Shown here one piece after another: positions 36,999 through 46,500 of a stretch of 64,000 nt of DNA. The stretch spans positions 124,001 through 188,000 of the forward strand of contig NZ_LBJG01000089.1 in the NCBI RefSeq assembly GCF_028128765.1, given 5' to 3'. Source of the stretch: Bradyrhizobium sp. CCBAU 51627. Its GTDB lineage: Bacteria > Pseudomonadota > Alphaproteobacteria > Rhizobiales > Xanthobacteraceae. Positions within the stretch are counted from its first letter, which is position 1. Each line of letters opens with the position of its first letter. The notes under the pieces were generated by a model. That model was not told the DNA's origin and did not search any database. It saw nothing but the letters and a program-made list of their open reading frames with translations. The position numbers were made by a program, and so were the translations under genes.

Positions 36999-37116
36999 GG
37001 CAGGGGCTCCATTATACCGATAATCGAAATAATACCTCAGATATTTGCATTTCACAAAAGAGTTGAGAGGGAAGATGCTCTGATCGGGCGAAGAGTTCGC
37101 CGAACGGAACAGCGCC
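36999..37116. promoter_or_regulatory. Divergent LysR / tautomerase promoter region
   Basis: 118 bp that are markedly AT-rich near the LysR gene (attataccgataatcgaaat). It contains the direct and inverted elements ATTAT, ATAAT, ATAAT spaced about 4 bp apart, a plausible LysR-type binding region. No exact T-N11-A box is claimed. Confidence 0.5.
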
Positions 37117-38190
37117 ATGAACGATCAGATTGCCATTCCCTGTGTGGTCATGCGCGGGGGTACCTCGCGCGGGCCGTTTTTCCTGGCCCGCGATCTTCCG
37201 GCCGATCCCGCCTTGCGCGATGCGCTGCTGTTGTCGGTGATGGGAGGCGGGCACGATCTCGGGATCGACGGAATCGGCGGCGGCAATGCCGTCATCAACA
37301 AGGTCGCGATCGTCGGACCGGCATCAGTGCCGGGCGCAGATGTCGACTACCTGTTTGCCCAGGTTCGCGTTCGCGAAGGGATCGTCGACACGTCGCCGAA
37401 CTGCGGAAACATGCTGGCGGCGGTGGGGCCGTTCGCAATCGAGGCCGGCCTGGTCGCCGCTTGCGCCGATCGCACCCATGTGCGCATCCACAATGTCAAC
37501 ACCGGCAAGCTGATCGATGCCACCGTCGCCACCCCCGGCGGGCGGGTGACCTATGAAGGCGAGGCGCGGATCGACGGCGTCCCCGGAACGGCCGCGCCCA
37601 TCGAACTGTCTTTTCCCAATGCAGCCGGCGCACGCACCGGTCGCCTGCTCCCGACGGGACGGCCGGTCGATCGCATCGAAGGGATCGATGTGAGCTGCAT
37701 CGACGCGGCGATGCCGGTCATGCTGGTCCGCGCGGCAGATCTGGGCTGCACCGGCCGTGAGGCGCCTTCGGACTTCGCCGACGGCAGCTTTCGCGCGCGT
37801 CTCGAAGGCCTGCGCATCGAGGCCGGGCGCCTGATGGGCTTTCCGGATGCCGCGAACATGGTGATCCCGAAGCCGGTTCTGATTGCGCCCGCAAGCGGGG
37901 CGACGTTGAACGTCAGGTACTTCATGCCGCACGACTGCCACAGCGCGCTGGCGGTGACCGGCGCGGTCGCGATTGCGACTGCGTGCCTCACGCCCGGAAC
38001 GATCGCCGCCGAGATGGCCGGACCGCTGGCGCCGCCGCTGCCGATCATGCTCGCCCATCCCTCCGGCCAGCTCGTGGTTCGGCTGGAGCCCGGGCCGGTC
38101 GCCCGGGTCCAGCGGACAGCCCGGCGGATCTTCGAGGGCCAGGTCTTCGCCCGCCGGTCGCACGTGCCTCATGCGGTCCTGGCGGCCTGA
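37117..38190 (+). CDS. 4-oxalomesaconate tautomerase / PrpF-family isomerase
   Basis: A 357-residue protein of the PrpF (diaminopimelate epimerase-like) fold. MRGGTSRGPFFLARDLP is the family hallmark near the N-terminus, and DTSPNCGNMLAAVGPFAIEA contains the catalytic-type Cys. Members tautomerise 4-oxalomesaconate in the gallate/protocatechuate 4,5-cleavage route or isomerise methylaconitate. The adjoining dicarboxylate symporter and LysR gene fit catabolism of an aromatic-derived acid or dicarboxylate. Which substrate applies cannot be settled from sequence alone. Confidence 0.82.
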   Translation: MNDQIAIPCVVMRGGTSRGPFFLARDLPADPALRDALLLSVMGGGHDLGIDGIGGGNAVINKVAIVGPASVPGADVDYLFAQVRVREGIVDTSPNCGNMLAAVGPFAIEAGLVAACADRTHVRIHNVNTGKLIDATVATPGGRVTYEGEARIDGVPGTAAPIELSFPNAAGARTGRLLPTGRPVDRIEGIDVSCIDAAMPVMLVRAADLGCTGREAPSDFADGSFRARLEGLRIEAGRLMGFPDAANMVIPKPVLIAPASGATLNVRYFMPHDCHSALAVTGAVAIATACLTPGTIAAEMAGPLAPPLPIMLAHPSGQLVVRLEPGPVARVQRTARRIFEGQVFARRSHVPHAVLAA

Positions 38191-38243
38191 CACCCGCCGC
38201 TTTCGCAGCCACCAAGAAAATCAGAGCCATGGGAGAAGCGAGA

Positions 38244-39626
38244 ATGCACAAGGAAGCGCGGGTTGGACACGACACCACCGAGGCGCGGAAGCCGTTCTAC
38301 CGGATTCTCTACGTCCAGGTCCTGATCGGCCTCATGCTGGGCGTCCTCACGGGCCATTTCTGGCCCGAATTCGGCGCCGCGCTGAAGCCCTTCGGGGACG
38401 GCTTCGTCAAGCTGGTCAAGATGATGATCGCGCCGATCGTCTTCTGCACCATCGTGAGCGGCATCAACAGCATCAGCGATTCCCGCGAGGTCGGTCGCAC
38501 GCTCGTGAAGTCCATGGCGCTGTTCTATCTGCTGACCGTGCTCGCGTTGCTGGCCGGGCTGCTGGCTGTCTCCTTGATCCAGCCGGGCGCGGGCATGCAT
38601 GTTTCTGTCGGTACGCTGGATCCGTCGGTGGCCGCGAAATTCACCAAGCAGGCAGCTGCGACCGGGTTTGCGGATTTCATGCTGCACATCATCCCGCATT
38701 CGTTCTTTGGCGCCTTTGCCGACGGCGAGGTGCTGCCGATCCTGCTGGTCGCCATCCTGATTGCCTTTGGCCTCAGCCGTGCCGGCGACCAAGGCGCCGC
38801 GGTGACGAAGGCGGTCGCCTCGTTCTCGCACGTGCTGTTTGTGTCATTCGGCTTCATCATGAAGCTCGCGCCGCTCGGGGCCTTCGGTGCGATGGCGTTC
38901 ACGGTCGGCCGTTACGGCGTCCGTTCGATTGGCTCGCTCGGACTGCTGATCCTGACCTTCTATATCGCCTGCTCCATCTTCGTGGTCGTCGTGCTCGGGA
39001 CGCTGGCGCGGCTGAACGGCTTCAGCCTGTGGAAGACCATCCGCTACTTCAGGGACGAATTGCTGATCGTGCTCGGCACGTCCTCGTCGGAGCCGGCGCT
39101 GCCTGGCGCGCTGCGCAAGCTGGAGCAGCTCGGATGCCGCAAGGGCGTGTCGGGACTCGTACTGCCGATGGGCTACTCCTTCAATCTGGACGGCAGCGCC
39201 ATCTATCTCACCCTGGCGTCCATCTTCATCGCGCAGGCCTGCGACATTCACCTGTCATGGGGCCAGATCGCGGCGATGCTCGGTCTGATGCTGCTGACGT
39301 CCAAAGGGGCGGCCGGCGTCACCCGCAGCGGCTTCGTCGCGCTGGTTGCGACGCTCTCCGTCATGCCGGATCTGCCCGTGACCGCCGTGGCGCTGCTGGT
39401 CGGCATCGACCGCTTCATGTCGGAAGCGCGGGCCCTGACCAGCATGATCAGCAACTGCGTCGCGGCGATCACCGTTTCGCTGTGGGAGAATGCCTGTGAC
39501 CGCGAGGTGCTGGCCCGCGAACTTGGGCAGAGCGACGCGCTCGAAATCGCGACCGCAACAGGGGGCGGCGCGGCGACTGCATGTGAGGACAAGGGCTGGA
39601 TCCCGACCACGCGATCGGCTGCTTGA
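38244..39626 (+). CDS. dctA: C4-dicarboxylate/cation symporter (DctA-type)
   Basis: A 460-residue inner-membrane symporter of the DAACS family. Conserved segments are visible: MMIAPIVFCTIVSGI, the serine-rich GTSSSEPALPG hairpin, GYSFNLDGSAIYLTLA and LTSKGAAGVTRSGFVAL. It imports C4 dicarboxylates such as malate or succinate with protons or Na+. The ATG at 38244 is chosen because GGGAG stands 8 nt before it; another ATG lies at 38229. It is 53 bp after the tautomerase gene, probably one operon. Confidence 0.92.
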   Translation: MHKEARVGHDTTEARKPFYRILYVQVLIGLMLGVLTGHFWPEFGAALKPFGDGFVKLVKMMIAPIVFCTIVSGINSISDSREVGRTLVKSMALFYLLTVLALLAGLLAVSLIQPGAGMHVSVGTLDPSVAAKFTKQAAATGFADFMLHIIPHSFFGAFADGEVLPILLVAILIAFGLSRAGDQGAAVTKAVASFSHVLFVSFGFIMKLAPLGAFGAMAFTVGRYGVRSIGSLGLLILTFYIACSIFVVVVLGTLARLNGFSLWKTIRYFRDELLIVLGTSSSEPALPGALRKLEQLGCRKGVSGLVLPMGYSFNLDGSAIYLTLASIFIAQACDIHLSWGQIAAMLGLMLLTSKGAAGVTRSGFVALVATLSVMPDLPVTAVALLVGIDRFMSEARALTSMISNCVAAITVSLWENACDREVLARELGQSDALEIATATGGGAATACEDKGWIPTTRSAA

Positions 39627-39718
39627 CTCCGCGTTGGGCTCGAACCAGTGGCAGCGCTCAGCCAGGCAGCGCCTGAATTAAGGAGACTGCCGAACCGGAG
39701 AGAGCGGCATCGATCGCG

Positions 39719-41620
39719 CTAGTTGGGGTTGGCGTTCTCTTTGGCGTTCTCTGCCGTCGGCGATCCCTCAGGCGCCTGTCGGTTTCCGCCGGTGATACGC
39801 TGCTTCAAGAGATCGAGGAAAGGAGACGCCGCGGGCGACTTGCGGATCAGGGCCTCGGGGTCGGGGAAGATCAGCGGATCGTCCCAGGGACCCTGCACCA
39901 TGAAGGGCAATTGAAAGCCGGAGGCGGTGTTGAGGCTAGCGACACCCTTCATATCATATTCGCGCGTCGGCACCGACGCAGTGCCGGTCAGCGTGATCTT
40001 CGCCGAAGGTCCCTCGATGCGGATGTCCTCGGCGGTGGCAATCCCGTCGGCGAATCTCACCGCGATGATGAGGTTGTCATAGGGCGTCGAGCCGTTGCGG
40101 AAATTGCCGCCGCCGGACAGCGGCCGGCGCTCGAGTCGCTTCAGGAGTTGCTCGGCATTGAAGCCCGAGATCGCGCCGTCATGCCCGGTCACGGTGGCGG
40201 TGCCGTCGAGCGACTGCATCAGGCCGAACGGGCTCGAGCCGGAGGCGAGCAGGGACACGTTGATGTTGCCGCGGCCGGACAGCTTGTTGAGACCGAACAA
40301 TTCTGTAGCACAGGCCTGGAGGTCGACGTCGGTGAACTGGAACTGCGCCTTGATGTCGGCGACGGCGTCGGCGCGCGAGATGCCGAACGAGCCCTTGGCG
40401 ATGCCGCCATAGACCTGCGCCTCGCCGACCGAGAGCGCCAGCGTGCCGTTGCGCAAATTGGCGCCGATCGCGGTGCGGCCGAACTTGGTCGGTCCGACCG
40501 TCAGCTTGGCTGCCGACAGGCGCATGTCGAGATCGGTCGTCGACAATGCGTTGAGATCGAACAGCTGCCTGTTCCAGTCGCGCGCGCCGCTCGCGAGCAG
40601 GCGGAAGGTCGAGATGTAGGGCGTGAAATCGAGCGCGTCGGCGGCGAGCGTCGCCTGCAGCGTCTGCCGTCCGTTATTGGCATAGGTCATCACGCCCTCG
40701 GCGGCGTTGCCGTCGAGCTCGACATTGACATTGGTGAGTGCAATCGAGGCGCCGACGACGTTGGCGCGCGCCTTCAGCGCGAAGCGGCCGAAGCCGCCGC
40801 TGCCGGGCTGCGGCTGCCCGGTCCAGCGCAGCGCGTTGCGCAAGGACGGGCTGTCGATCGTGAGGGTGCCTTCCATCATCGGGCTGGTGCGGTTGGCGAC
40901 GCTGCCGTCAAAGGCGAGCTTGAGCGGCGCGCTCGCGATCCGCGCCTTCAGTCCCGAACGCTCGCCGGACAGGGCGGCAACGAAATCGGCAAAACTGATC
41001 GAGCCGTCGACGCGCTCGCCGCGCCAGTCGAACTGGCCGGTCGCGGCAAAGGAGCGCGAGATCGATGGCCAGGCCAGCGACAGGTCGATGTCCTCGAACT
41101 TCTCGGTGGCGTGCGTGGCGACGTCCTCGTAATCGAGCACACCGTCCTGGATCCTGATCTCGGAGAACGACACCTGGTTGTCGGCGCCCGGCTTCATCGT
41201 CCGCGCAATGGTCTGGATGAAGGGCGTCCAGTTGCTTTCGCCATCCGGTTTGAGGCCGACATGGATGTGTGGCCGCAGCAGCATCAGGTCGGCGATCTCG
41301 AACCGTTGCAGCAACAGCGGCAGCAGGCGGAGATTGGCGGTGAGCACGTCGACGTGGAGCGCGGGGTCGGCCGTGCCGCCGCCCTTGAGGCCGACGTCGT
41401 GGAAGGAGATATAGCTTGCCGGCAGCACGGAAATGTCGATGCTGCCTGCCACGCTGAGCTCGAGCCCGGTAACGTCGCGGATCTGCGCTTGCACCGCCTT
41501 GCGCAGCGCGTCGCGGTTGATGAGCCAGGAGGTCGCGATCAGGGCGATCAGCGCGACGACGAGCAGCGCCGCGATCGGCGTCCCGAGGCGCTTCATTCCT
41601 TGGGCCATGGTCAATGGCAT
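39719..41620 (-). CDS. AsmA-family envelope protein
   Basis: A 633-residue protein with an N-terminal membrane helix (about residues 13-33) and a long periplasmic AsmA domain. The N-terminal segment VTGLELSVAGSIDISVLPAS and the C-terminal DGTATVTGHDGAISGFNAEQ are recognisable AsmA elements. AsmA-like proteins are long beta-groove proteins implicated in outer-membrane lipid homeostasis. The ATG at 41620 is used; MAQGMKRLG at 41608 is an alternative. Single gene. Confidence 0.88.
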   Translation of the reverse strand: MPLTMAQGMKRLGTPIAALLVVALIALIATSWLINRDALRKAVQAQIRDVTGLELSVAGSIDISVLPASYISFHDVGLKGGGTADPALHVDVLTANLRLLPLLLQRFEIADLMLLRPHIHVGLKPDGESNWTPFIQTIARTMKPGADNQVSFSEIRIQDGVLDYEDVATHATEKFEDIDLSLAWPSISRSFAATGQFDWRGERVDGSISFADFVAALSGERSGLKARIASAPLKLAFDGSVANRTSPMMEGTLTIDSPSLRNALRWTGQPQPGSGGFGRFALKARANVVGASIALTNVNVELDGNAAEGVMTYANNGRQTLQATLAADALDFTPYISTFRLLASGARDWNRQLFDLNALSTTDLDMRLSAAKLTVGPTKFGRTAIGANLRNGTLALSVGEAQVYGGIAKGSFGISRADAVADIKAQFQFTDVDLQACATELFGLNKLSGRGNINVSLLASGSSPFGLMQSLDGTATVTGHDGAISGFNAEQLLKRLERRPLSGGGNFRNGSTPYDNLIIAVRFADGIATAEDIRIEGPSAKITLTGTASVPTREYDMKGVASLNTASGFQLPFMVQGPWDDPLIFPDPEALIRKSPAASPFLDLLKQRITGGNRQAPEGSPTAENAKENANPN

Positions 41621-41870
41621 GTCCTGATCGAGTTGGTCGCTGGAGCCAAAAGGGCGGGACGGGAAACCTGCGCGCCCCCACGCCCAACCCCCGCAACTTG
41701 ATGGGTTTTCTTGTCGCTTTCAAGGCCGCGGACGGGACTGCCCACGGCGTGGGCAGCTTCTAGCACCGGCCCGCGATGCGGAGAACCCCGTATCATTGAC
41801 GGCTTCGGACGATTTCGCCTAATAATCGCCGCCAATAGGGCGCGACGCCTGCAAGCCGAAGGTTTCCTGC

Positions 41871-42599
41871 ATGAATAAGGTCTATCCCGACGCGAAGTCG
41901 GCCCTCGACGGTATTCTGAAAGACAACATGATGATCATGTCGGGCGGCTTCGGCCTCTGCGGCATCGCCGAGGAGCTGTCGGACGCGATCCGCGCGTCCG
42001 GCGTCAAGGGCCTGACGGTGGTCTCCAACAATGCCGGCGTCGACGGCATCGGCCTCAGCCGCCTGCTGGAAACCCGGCAGATCAAGAAGATGATCTCGTC
42101 CTATGTCGGCGAGAACAAGCTGTTCGCCCAGCAGTTCCTCGCCGGCGAGCTGGAGCTCGAATTCAATCCGCAGGGCACGCTGGCCGAGCGCATTCGCGCC
42201 GGCGGCGCCGGCATTCCGGCCTTCTACACCAAGACCGGGGTCGGCACGCTGATCGCCGAAGGCAAGGAAGTGAAGGAGTTCGACGGCGAGAAATACCTGA
42301 TGGAGCGCGGCCTGTTCGCCGACCTCGCCATCGTCCACGCCTGGATGGGCGATACCGCCGGCAACCTCATCTACCGCAAGACCGCGCGCAACTTTAACCC
42401 GATGATGGCGACTGCGGCCAAGATTACGGTGGCCGAGGTCGAGCATCTGGTTCCGGCGGGCCAACTCAATCCCGATCACATCCACACCCCCGGTATCTTC
42501 GTGAAGCGCATCGTCGAGGTCGGCACGGCCAAGAAGCGTATCGAGTTCCGCAACACCCGGCCGCGTCCCTCTGCGGCTGCAACGGGAGAAGAAGTCTGA
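41871..42599 (+). CDS. scoA: 3-oxoacid CoA-transferase subunit A
   Basis: The 242-residue alpha subunit of succinyl-CoA:3-ketoacid CoA-transferase, which activates acetoacetate with CoA from succinyl-CoA. SGGFGLCGIAEELSDAI and the C-terminal half (YRKTARNFNPMMATAAKITV) are typical. It overlaps scoB by one base (TGATG), so translation is coupled. In Bradyrhizobium this pair serves ketone-body or PHB-derived acetoacetate use (family knowledge). Confidence 0.94.
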   Translation: MNKVYPDAKSALDGILKDNMMIMSGGFGLCGIAEELSDAIRASGVKGLTVVSNNAGVDGIGLSRLLETRQIKKMISSYVGENKLFAQQFLAGELELEFNPQGTLAERIRAGGAGIPAFYTKTGVGTLIAEGKEVKEFDGEKYLMERGLFADLAIVHAWMGDTAGNLIYRKTARNFNPMMATAAKITVAEVEHLVPAGQLNPDHIHTPGIFVKRIVEVGTAKKRIEFRNTRPRPSAAATGEEV

Positions 42600-43249
42600 T
42601 GGCCTGGACCCGCGAACAGATGGCGGCGCGCGCCGCCAAGGAGCTGCGCGACGGCTACTACGTCAATCTCGGTATCGGCATCCCGACGCTGGTCTCGAAC
42701 TACATTCCCGACGGTATGGATGTCTCCCTGCAGAGCGAGAACGGCATGCTCGGCATGGGCCCGTTCCCGTATGAGGACGAGGTGGATGCGGACTTGATCA
42801 ACGCCGGCAAGCAGACCGTGAGCGAACTGCCCTCGACCTCCTATTTCTCGAGCGCGGATTCCTTCGGCATGATCCGCGGCGGCCACATGGACCTGTCGAT
42901 CCTCGGCGCCATGCAGGTGGCCCAGAACGGCGATCTCGCCAACTGGATGATTCCGGGCAAGATGGTCAAGGGCATGGGCGGCGCGATGGATCTCGTTGCC
43001 GGCGTCAAGCGCGTCATCGTGGTGATGGAGCACTCCGCCAAGGATGGCGCCAAGCTCCTGAAGAAGTGCAATCTGCCGCTGACCGGCGAGCGCGTCGTCG
43101 ACATGGTCGTCACCGATCTTGCCGTCTTCACCATCGACAAGCACGGCAGCGGCGGCATGGCCCTGATCGAGCTCGCCGACGGCGTCACGCTCGACGAGGT
43201 CAAGGCCAAGACCGAGGCCGAATTCCGCGTCGCGCTGAAGAACAGTTAA
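42599..43249 (+). CDS. scoB: 3-oxoacid CoA-transferase subunit B
   Basis: The 216-residue beta subunit carrying the catalytic glutamate, E47 in QSENGMLGMGP, which forms the enzyme-CoA thioester. YYVNLGIGIPTLV and KGMGGAMDLV are conserved. One-base overlap with scoA. A GNAT gene with a GTG start follows 22 bp later and may be read through. Confidence 0.95.
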   Translation: MAWTREQMAARAAKELRDGYYVNLGIGIPTLVSNYIPDGMDVSLQSENGMLGMGPFPYEDEVDADLINAGKQTVSELPSTSYFSSADSFGMIRGGHMDLSILGAMQVAQNGDLANWMIPGKMVKGMGGAMDLVAGVKRVIVVMEHSAKDGAKLLKKCNLPLTGERVVDMVVTDLAVFTIDKHGSGGMALIELADGVTLDEVKAKTEAEFRVALKNS

Positions 43250-43271
43250 GGTCTTCCTTTAGGGGGCGCGC

Positions 43272-43907
43272 GTGACGATCCGGTCTGCGCGTCCCGAAGA
43301 CGCCGATTTCATCGCCGGAATTATCCTGTCATCGATGCGCGGCTACCGCTCGCGCGGCTGGTTCGACGTCGCGCTCGGCTGGCCTGAAGCCCGGTGCCTC
43401 GATTTCATTGCTCGCGTCGCGACGGCACGCGCGGTGTCGATGTGGCATGTCTCGCAGTTCCTGGTCGCGGAGATTGACGGGAAGCCGGCAGCGGCGCTCT
43501 GCGCCGTGCCTGCGGCGAACACCGGGCTTTTGGCTTGGCGCGCGATCGAGGAGGTCGGTTTCGCGACAGGGCTCGCCGCGGCGGAGCTGGACGCCATCCG
43601 TCAGCGCGGTGCCTACACGCGGGCCTGCTGGGTTCAGGGCGGCGAGAGCGACTGGATGATCGAGCATGTCGCCACCGATCCGGCTTATCGCGGCCGTGGT
43701 CTCGTGCAGGCATTGATTGCGCACGCGCTGGAGAAGGGGCGGGCGGCCGGATTTGCCCGCGCGACGATCTCGTTCCTGATCGGCAACGAGCCCGCTGAGC
43801 GCGCCTATGCCAAGGCGGGCTTCGCGCTTGCTGAAGAGAAACGCGATCCCGCCTTCGAGGCGATCATCGGCGCGCCGGGCTTTCGCATGTTCGCACGGAC
43901 GCTGTGA
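43272..43907 (+). CDS. GNAT-family N-acetyltransferase
   Basis: A 211-residue acetyltransferase. The acetyl-CoA loop is VATDPAYRGRGLVQALIAHA (R/Q-x-x-G-x-G/A pattern), followed by ATISFLIGNEPAERAYAKAG. The acceptor substrate is unknown. It starts with a GTG at 43272, 22 bp after scoB, and ends 42 bp before the convergent nirV stop codon. Confidence 0.85.
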   Translation: MTIRSARPEDADFIAGIILSSMRGYRSRGWFDVALGWPEARCLDFIARVATARAVSMWHVSQFLVAEIDGKPAAALCAVPAANTGLLAWRAIEEVGFATGLAAAELDAIRQRGAYTRACWVQGGESDWMIEHVATDPAYRGRGLVQALIAHALEKGRAAGFARATISFLIGNEPAERAYAKAGFALAEEKRDPAFEAIIGAPGFRMFARTL

Positions 43908-43949
43908 CGCGCCGCGCCTCGATTGGAAGCGATCCGGCGATGGTGTGGC

Positions 43950-44828
43950 CTAAGACCGCGCCGCCCAGACCCTGCTCAACCGCGCCGACACGCTCGCCAT
44001 CCACGTCCTCTCCTCCCGCACCAGACGGAAGCCGAGATTGGCGGGGGGCACGCCCTGCGCGCAGCCGCCGGCGCGGGCGTCGCGGATGAAGTCGGTGACA
44101 TAGGCACGGTGCGCGCCCTCGGCGATTCGCACGCCGCAATTCACCGTCGGGCGGCCGGGGATGCCGGCCTCATCGACGTGCGAGCGTACGAAGCAGGTTG
44201 AGGTCCACTCCCAAACATTGCCGGCGAAATCGGAGACGCCGCGCTCGTTCAAACCGAACTTGCCGAACGGATAGGCTGTGGTGTCGGAGGGGCCGCGCTC
44301 GGATTCGCGTTCGTAGCGGCTGATCCAGCGCTTCGAGGGATCGCTTTCATCGACCGGCACGCCGTCGTCCTTGAACCTAGCGCCCGCGGCGAACGCCCAT
44401 TCCTCATCGCTCGGCAGGCGATAATGCTTGCCCGTCTTGCGCGACAGCCAGACCGCATAGGCCTCGGCATCGTGCCAGTTCACCTGCACGACGGGGCGAT
44501 CGGGCGCGATCATGACGTCCTTGTCCAGCGCGCGGCAGGCGCCATCCTCCACGCACGACTGATAGTCGGCGGAAGAGACCTGCTCCCGCATGATGTGAAG
44601 CGGCCTGTCGAATCGCAGCGCGCGCAGCGGCGCCTCGGCCTGCTGCCCGCCGCGGGTGAAATCCCCGGCCTCGCGATAGGCGAAGTTGCCGGCGGCGATC
44701 TCGACGATCGCGGGCTCGCTTTGCGTGCCGTGGACCGTCATCTCGGAAACCAGCGGCGCAACGGCGAGCGGTCCGGCGAATCCGGCCGCGCAGGCGAGCG
44801 CCAGTTTAAGTTTGAATGCGATCAGCAT
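43950..44828 (-). CDS. nirV: NirV, SUMF1/formylglycine-generating-enzyme-like protein
   Basis: A 292-residue exported protein with a signal peptide and a SUMF1-type domain: QVSSADYQSCVEDGAC, VQVNWHDAEAYAVWLS, YRLPSDEEWAFAAG and DFAGNVWEWT are all typical of that fold. A gene of this kind next to nirK is called nirV; its exact function in copper nitrite reductase biology is unsettled. It lies 52 bp downstream of nirK on the same strand, so one nirKV operon is likely. The ATG at 44828 is preceded by an in-frame GTG at 44834. Confidence 0.88.
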   Translation of the reverse strand: MLIAFKLKLALACAAGFAGPLAVAPLVSEMTVHGTQSEPAIVEIAAGNFAYREAGDFTRGGQQAEAPLRALRFDRPLHIMREQVSSADYQSCVEDGACRALDKDVMIAPDRPVVQVNWHDAEAYAVWLSRKTGKHYRLPSDEEWAFAAGARFKDDGVPVDESDPSKRWISRYERESERGPSDTTAYPFGKFGLNERGVSDFAGNVWEWTSTCFVRSHVDEAGIPGRPTVNCGVRIAEGAHRAYVTDFIRDARAGGCAQGVPPANLGFRLVREERTWMASVSARLSRVWAARS

Positions 44829-44880
44829 GGTCACCCCGAAAGGAAGAAGGGGCCGGTTGTTTGCCGGCCCCTCGTCGCGT

Positions 44881-45978
44881 CTAGTTAGTGGTACCGGGCG
44901 GGATTTCCGCAGGCGCCTTCACCTGGGTCATCAGATCGTCGTTCCACTTGCCTTCGACCTTGAAGTGCGCGGTTGCACCGAGATCGGCCGCCTCGATCAG
45001 ATTATGCGTGACATAGGCGTAGATGCCGGGCTGCAGGAACTTGTACATCGCCGCTCCCGCCGAGCCGCCGCGGATGAACCAGGTCTCGAGCCCGGTCTCC
45101 GGCGGATTGGAGAACTTGCCGGTCTCCCAGACGTAGTCGCCATGACCGCCGATCAAATGCGGACGGCTGTCGCGGTTGGCCTGCGAATGCACGATCAGCA
45201 CATTCTCGCCGACATTGGCGGTCAGCGCGTTCTTGCCGGTGAGTGCGCCGACCTTGCCGTTAAACAAAACGTGGGTGGGGATCAGCTTCTTCATCACCTC
45301 TTCGGTGTCGGTGAAGGCTTCACCCGGCGAGTCGTATGACTTGAAGTTGCCCTTCTCGTCGCGCGGCACGTACATGTCCTGCTCGCCGATATAATAGATC
45401 TTGTCGTATTTCAGCGCATGGCCCTTGCCGTCGTTGAGGCCGTCGCGGGGCAGCACCATGACCGCGCCGTTCATGCCCGAGACGACATGCCAGGGGATCA
45501 TCGGACCGCCCGGGGCGCAGTGGTAGACGAACACACCGGTCCGTGTTGCCTTCCAGCGCAGCACGACCTGCTCGCCGGGATTGATCAGGGTGAGCGCGCC
45601 GCCGCCGAGTGCACCGGTCGCGGCATGGAAGTCGATGTTGTGCGCCATCGTGTTGGTCGCGGGATTGACCAGCGTCACTTCGACGTAGTCACCCTCATGC
45701 GCGACCATGAGCGGACCCGGCATCGAGCCGTTGAAGGTCATGGCCTGGAACGTGGTGCCCTTCTCGTCGATCACGACCTTCTTTTCCTGAATCGTGAGCG
45801 TGAACTCGAGGATCTTGGGACCCTGCTTGGTCGCCTGCTCATGCGCATGCACGAAGGGTGGAGCGACCAGATCAATCTTCTGGCGCGGCAGATTGAGATC
45901 GTTGGCAGCGAAGGCGGGGGCTGCCAGCATCAGGGCGGTCGCGGCGGCGCTGATCAATGCGGCTCTGCGGGTGAACAT
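44881..45978 (-). CDS. nirK: Copper-containing nitrite reductase
   Basis: A 365-residue periplasmic enzyme reducing nitrite to nitric oxide, the committing step of denitrification. It has a Tat-type signal (TRRAALISAAATALMLA...APAFA). Two cupredoxin domains carry the copper ligands: HNIDFH (first T1 His and T2 His), YHCAPGGPMIPWHVVSGM (T2 His, T1 Cys, His and Met), and T2 His in RPHLIGGHGD / YVTHNLIEA. The ATG at 45978 is used because the signal peptide starts there; the frame is open to 46041. A FixK-type box lies 70-83 bp upstream. Confidence 0.97.
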   Translation of the reverse strand: MFTRRAALISAAATALMLAAPAFAANDLNLPRQKIDLVAPPFVHAHEQATKQGPKILEFTLTIQEKKVVIDEKGTTFQAMTFNGSMPGPLMVAHEGDYVEVTLVNPATNTMAHNIDFHAATGALGGGALTLINPGEQVVLRWKATRTGVFVYHCAPGGPMIPWHVVSGMNGAVMVLPRDGLNDGKGHALKYDKIYYIGEQDMYVPRDEKGNFKSYDSPGEAFTDTEEVMKKLIPTHVLFNGKVGALTGKNALTANVGENVLIVHSQANRDSRPHLIGGHGDYVWETGKFSNPPETGLETWFIRGGSAGAAMYKFLQPGIYAYVTHNLIEAADLGATAHFKVEGKWNDDLMTQVKAPAEIPPGTTN

Positions 45979-46047
45979 CGTAAAGCATCCTTCATCTGAA
46001 AGGGTTTTGATGACAGATGCAGTGTGCGCCTGTTGCGGCAAGAGTGT

Positions 46048-46061
46048 TTGCGCTGCGACAA
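46048..46061 (-). promoter_or_regulatory. FixK/NnrR-type box upstream of nirK
   Basis: TTGTCGCAGCGCAA on the minus strand, a TTG-N8-CAA site. Its centre is about 76 bp before the nirK ATG. If the activator sits at -41.5, transcription would start about 35 bp before the ATG. This suits a Crp/Fnr-class site in Bradyrhizobium. Confidence 0.7.
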
Positions 46062-46225
46062 GCTTTCGCCGGATTCGCCTCCGGTAAAATCCTTAAACGG
46101 TTTGCCGAAGCAGCGGCAAAGCGCGCGGCTACAGATCATGCGACACAATTCGCGTCATCAGCCGCGCCAGCGGCAACTCATTCGCATGTTGAGTGGTTAT
46201 CGATTGCGGCTGTCGGCTGCGTCAA

Positions 46226-46429
46226 TCAGAGAAGCTCGATCGCGATCCAGACCGTGCCCCAGACTGCGAGCGAGAGCACGGCGAGCGCGACGATCACGAT
46301 GGCCAGCACGCGTACGCGATGACCTCCGCCGGCGGGCGTGACGGGGACGGGACGAAAATCGTCGAAGCGCGGGATATGGCCGCGAATACCGGCAAGCCAG
46401 AGAACGAGATCGAGCGCGAACGACGCCAT
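46226..46429 (-). CDS. Small membrane protein in the denitrification block
   Basis: A 67-residue protein, not recognised. The N-terminal half is amphipathic (MASFALDLVLWLAGIRGHIP), and a strong transmembrane helix lies near the C-terminus (about residues 40-66, VLAIVIVALAVLSLAVWGTV). GGGAG six nt before the ATG is a good ribosome-binding site. A FixK-type box lies 58-71 bp upstream, shared with divergent hemN. Predicted transcript start about 23 bp before the ATG. Location and promoter suggest a role in low-oxygen respiration or denitrification (inference). Confidence 0.7.
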   Translation of the reverse strand: MASFALDLVLWLAGIRGHIPRFDDFRPVPVTPAGGGHRVRVLAIVIVALAVLSLAVWGTVWIAIELL

Positions 46430-46486
46430 GGCCTGTCTCCCAAAAGGCGATGATTGTTATCATGGCCTCAATCCCGCGCCCAGACT

Positions 46487-46500
46487 TTGAGCGAGCGCAA
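46487..46500. promoter_or_regulatory. Shared FixK-type box between the small membrane protein and hemN
   Basis: TTGAGCGAGCGCAA, matching TTG-N8-CAA and the FixK form TTGA-N6-GCAA. Class II spacing would give leaders of about 52 nt for hemN and about 23 nt for the 67-residue protein, so it may drive both genes. Confidence 0.75.
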
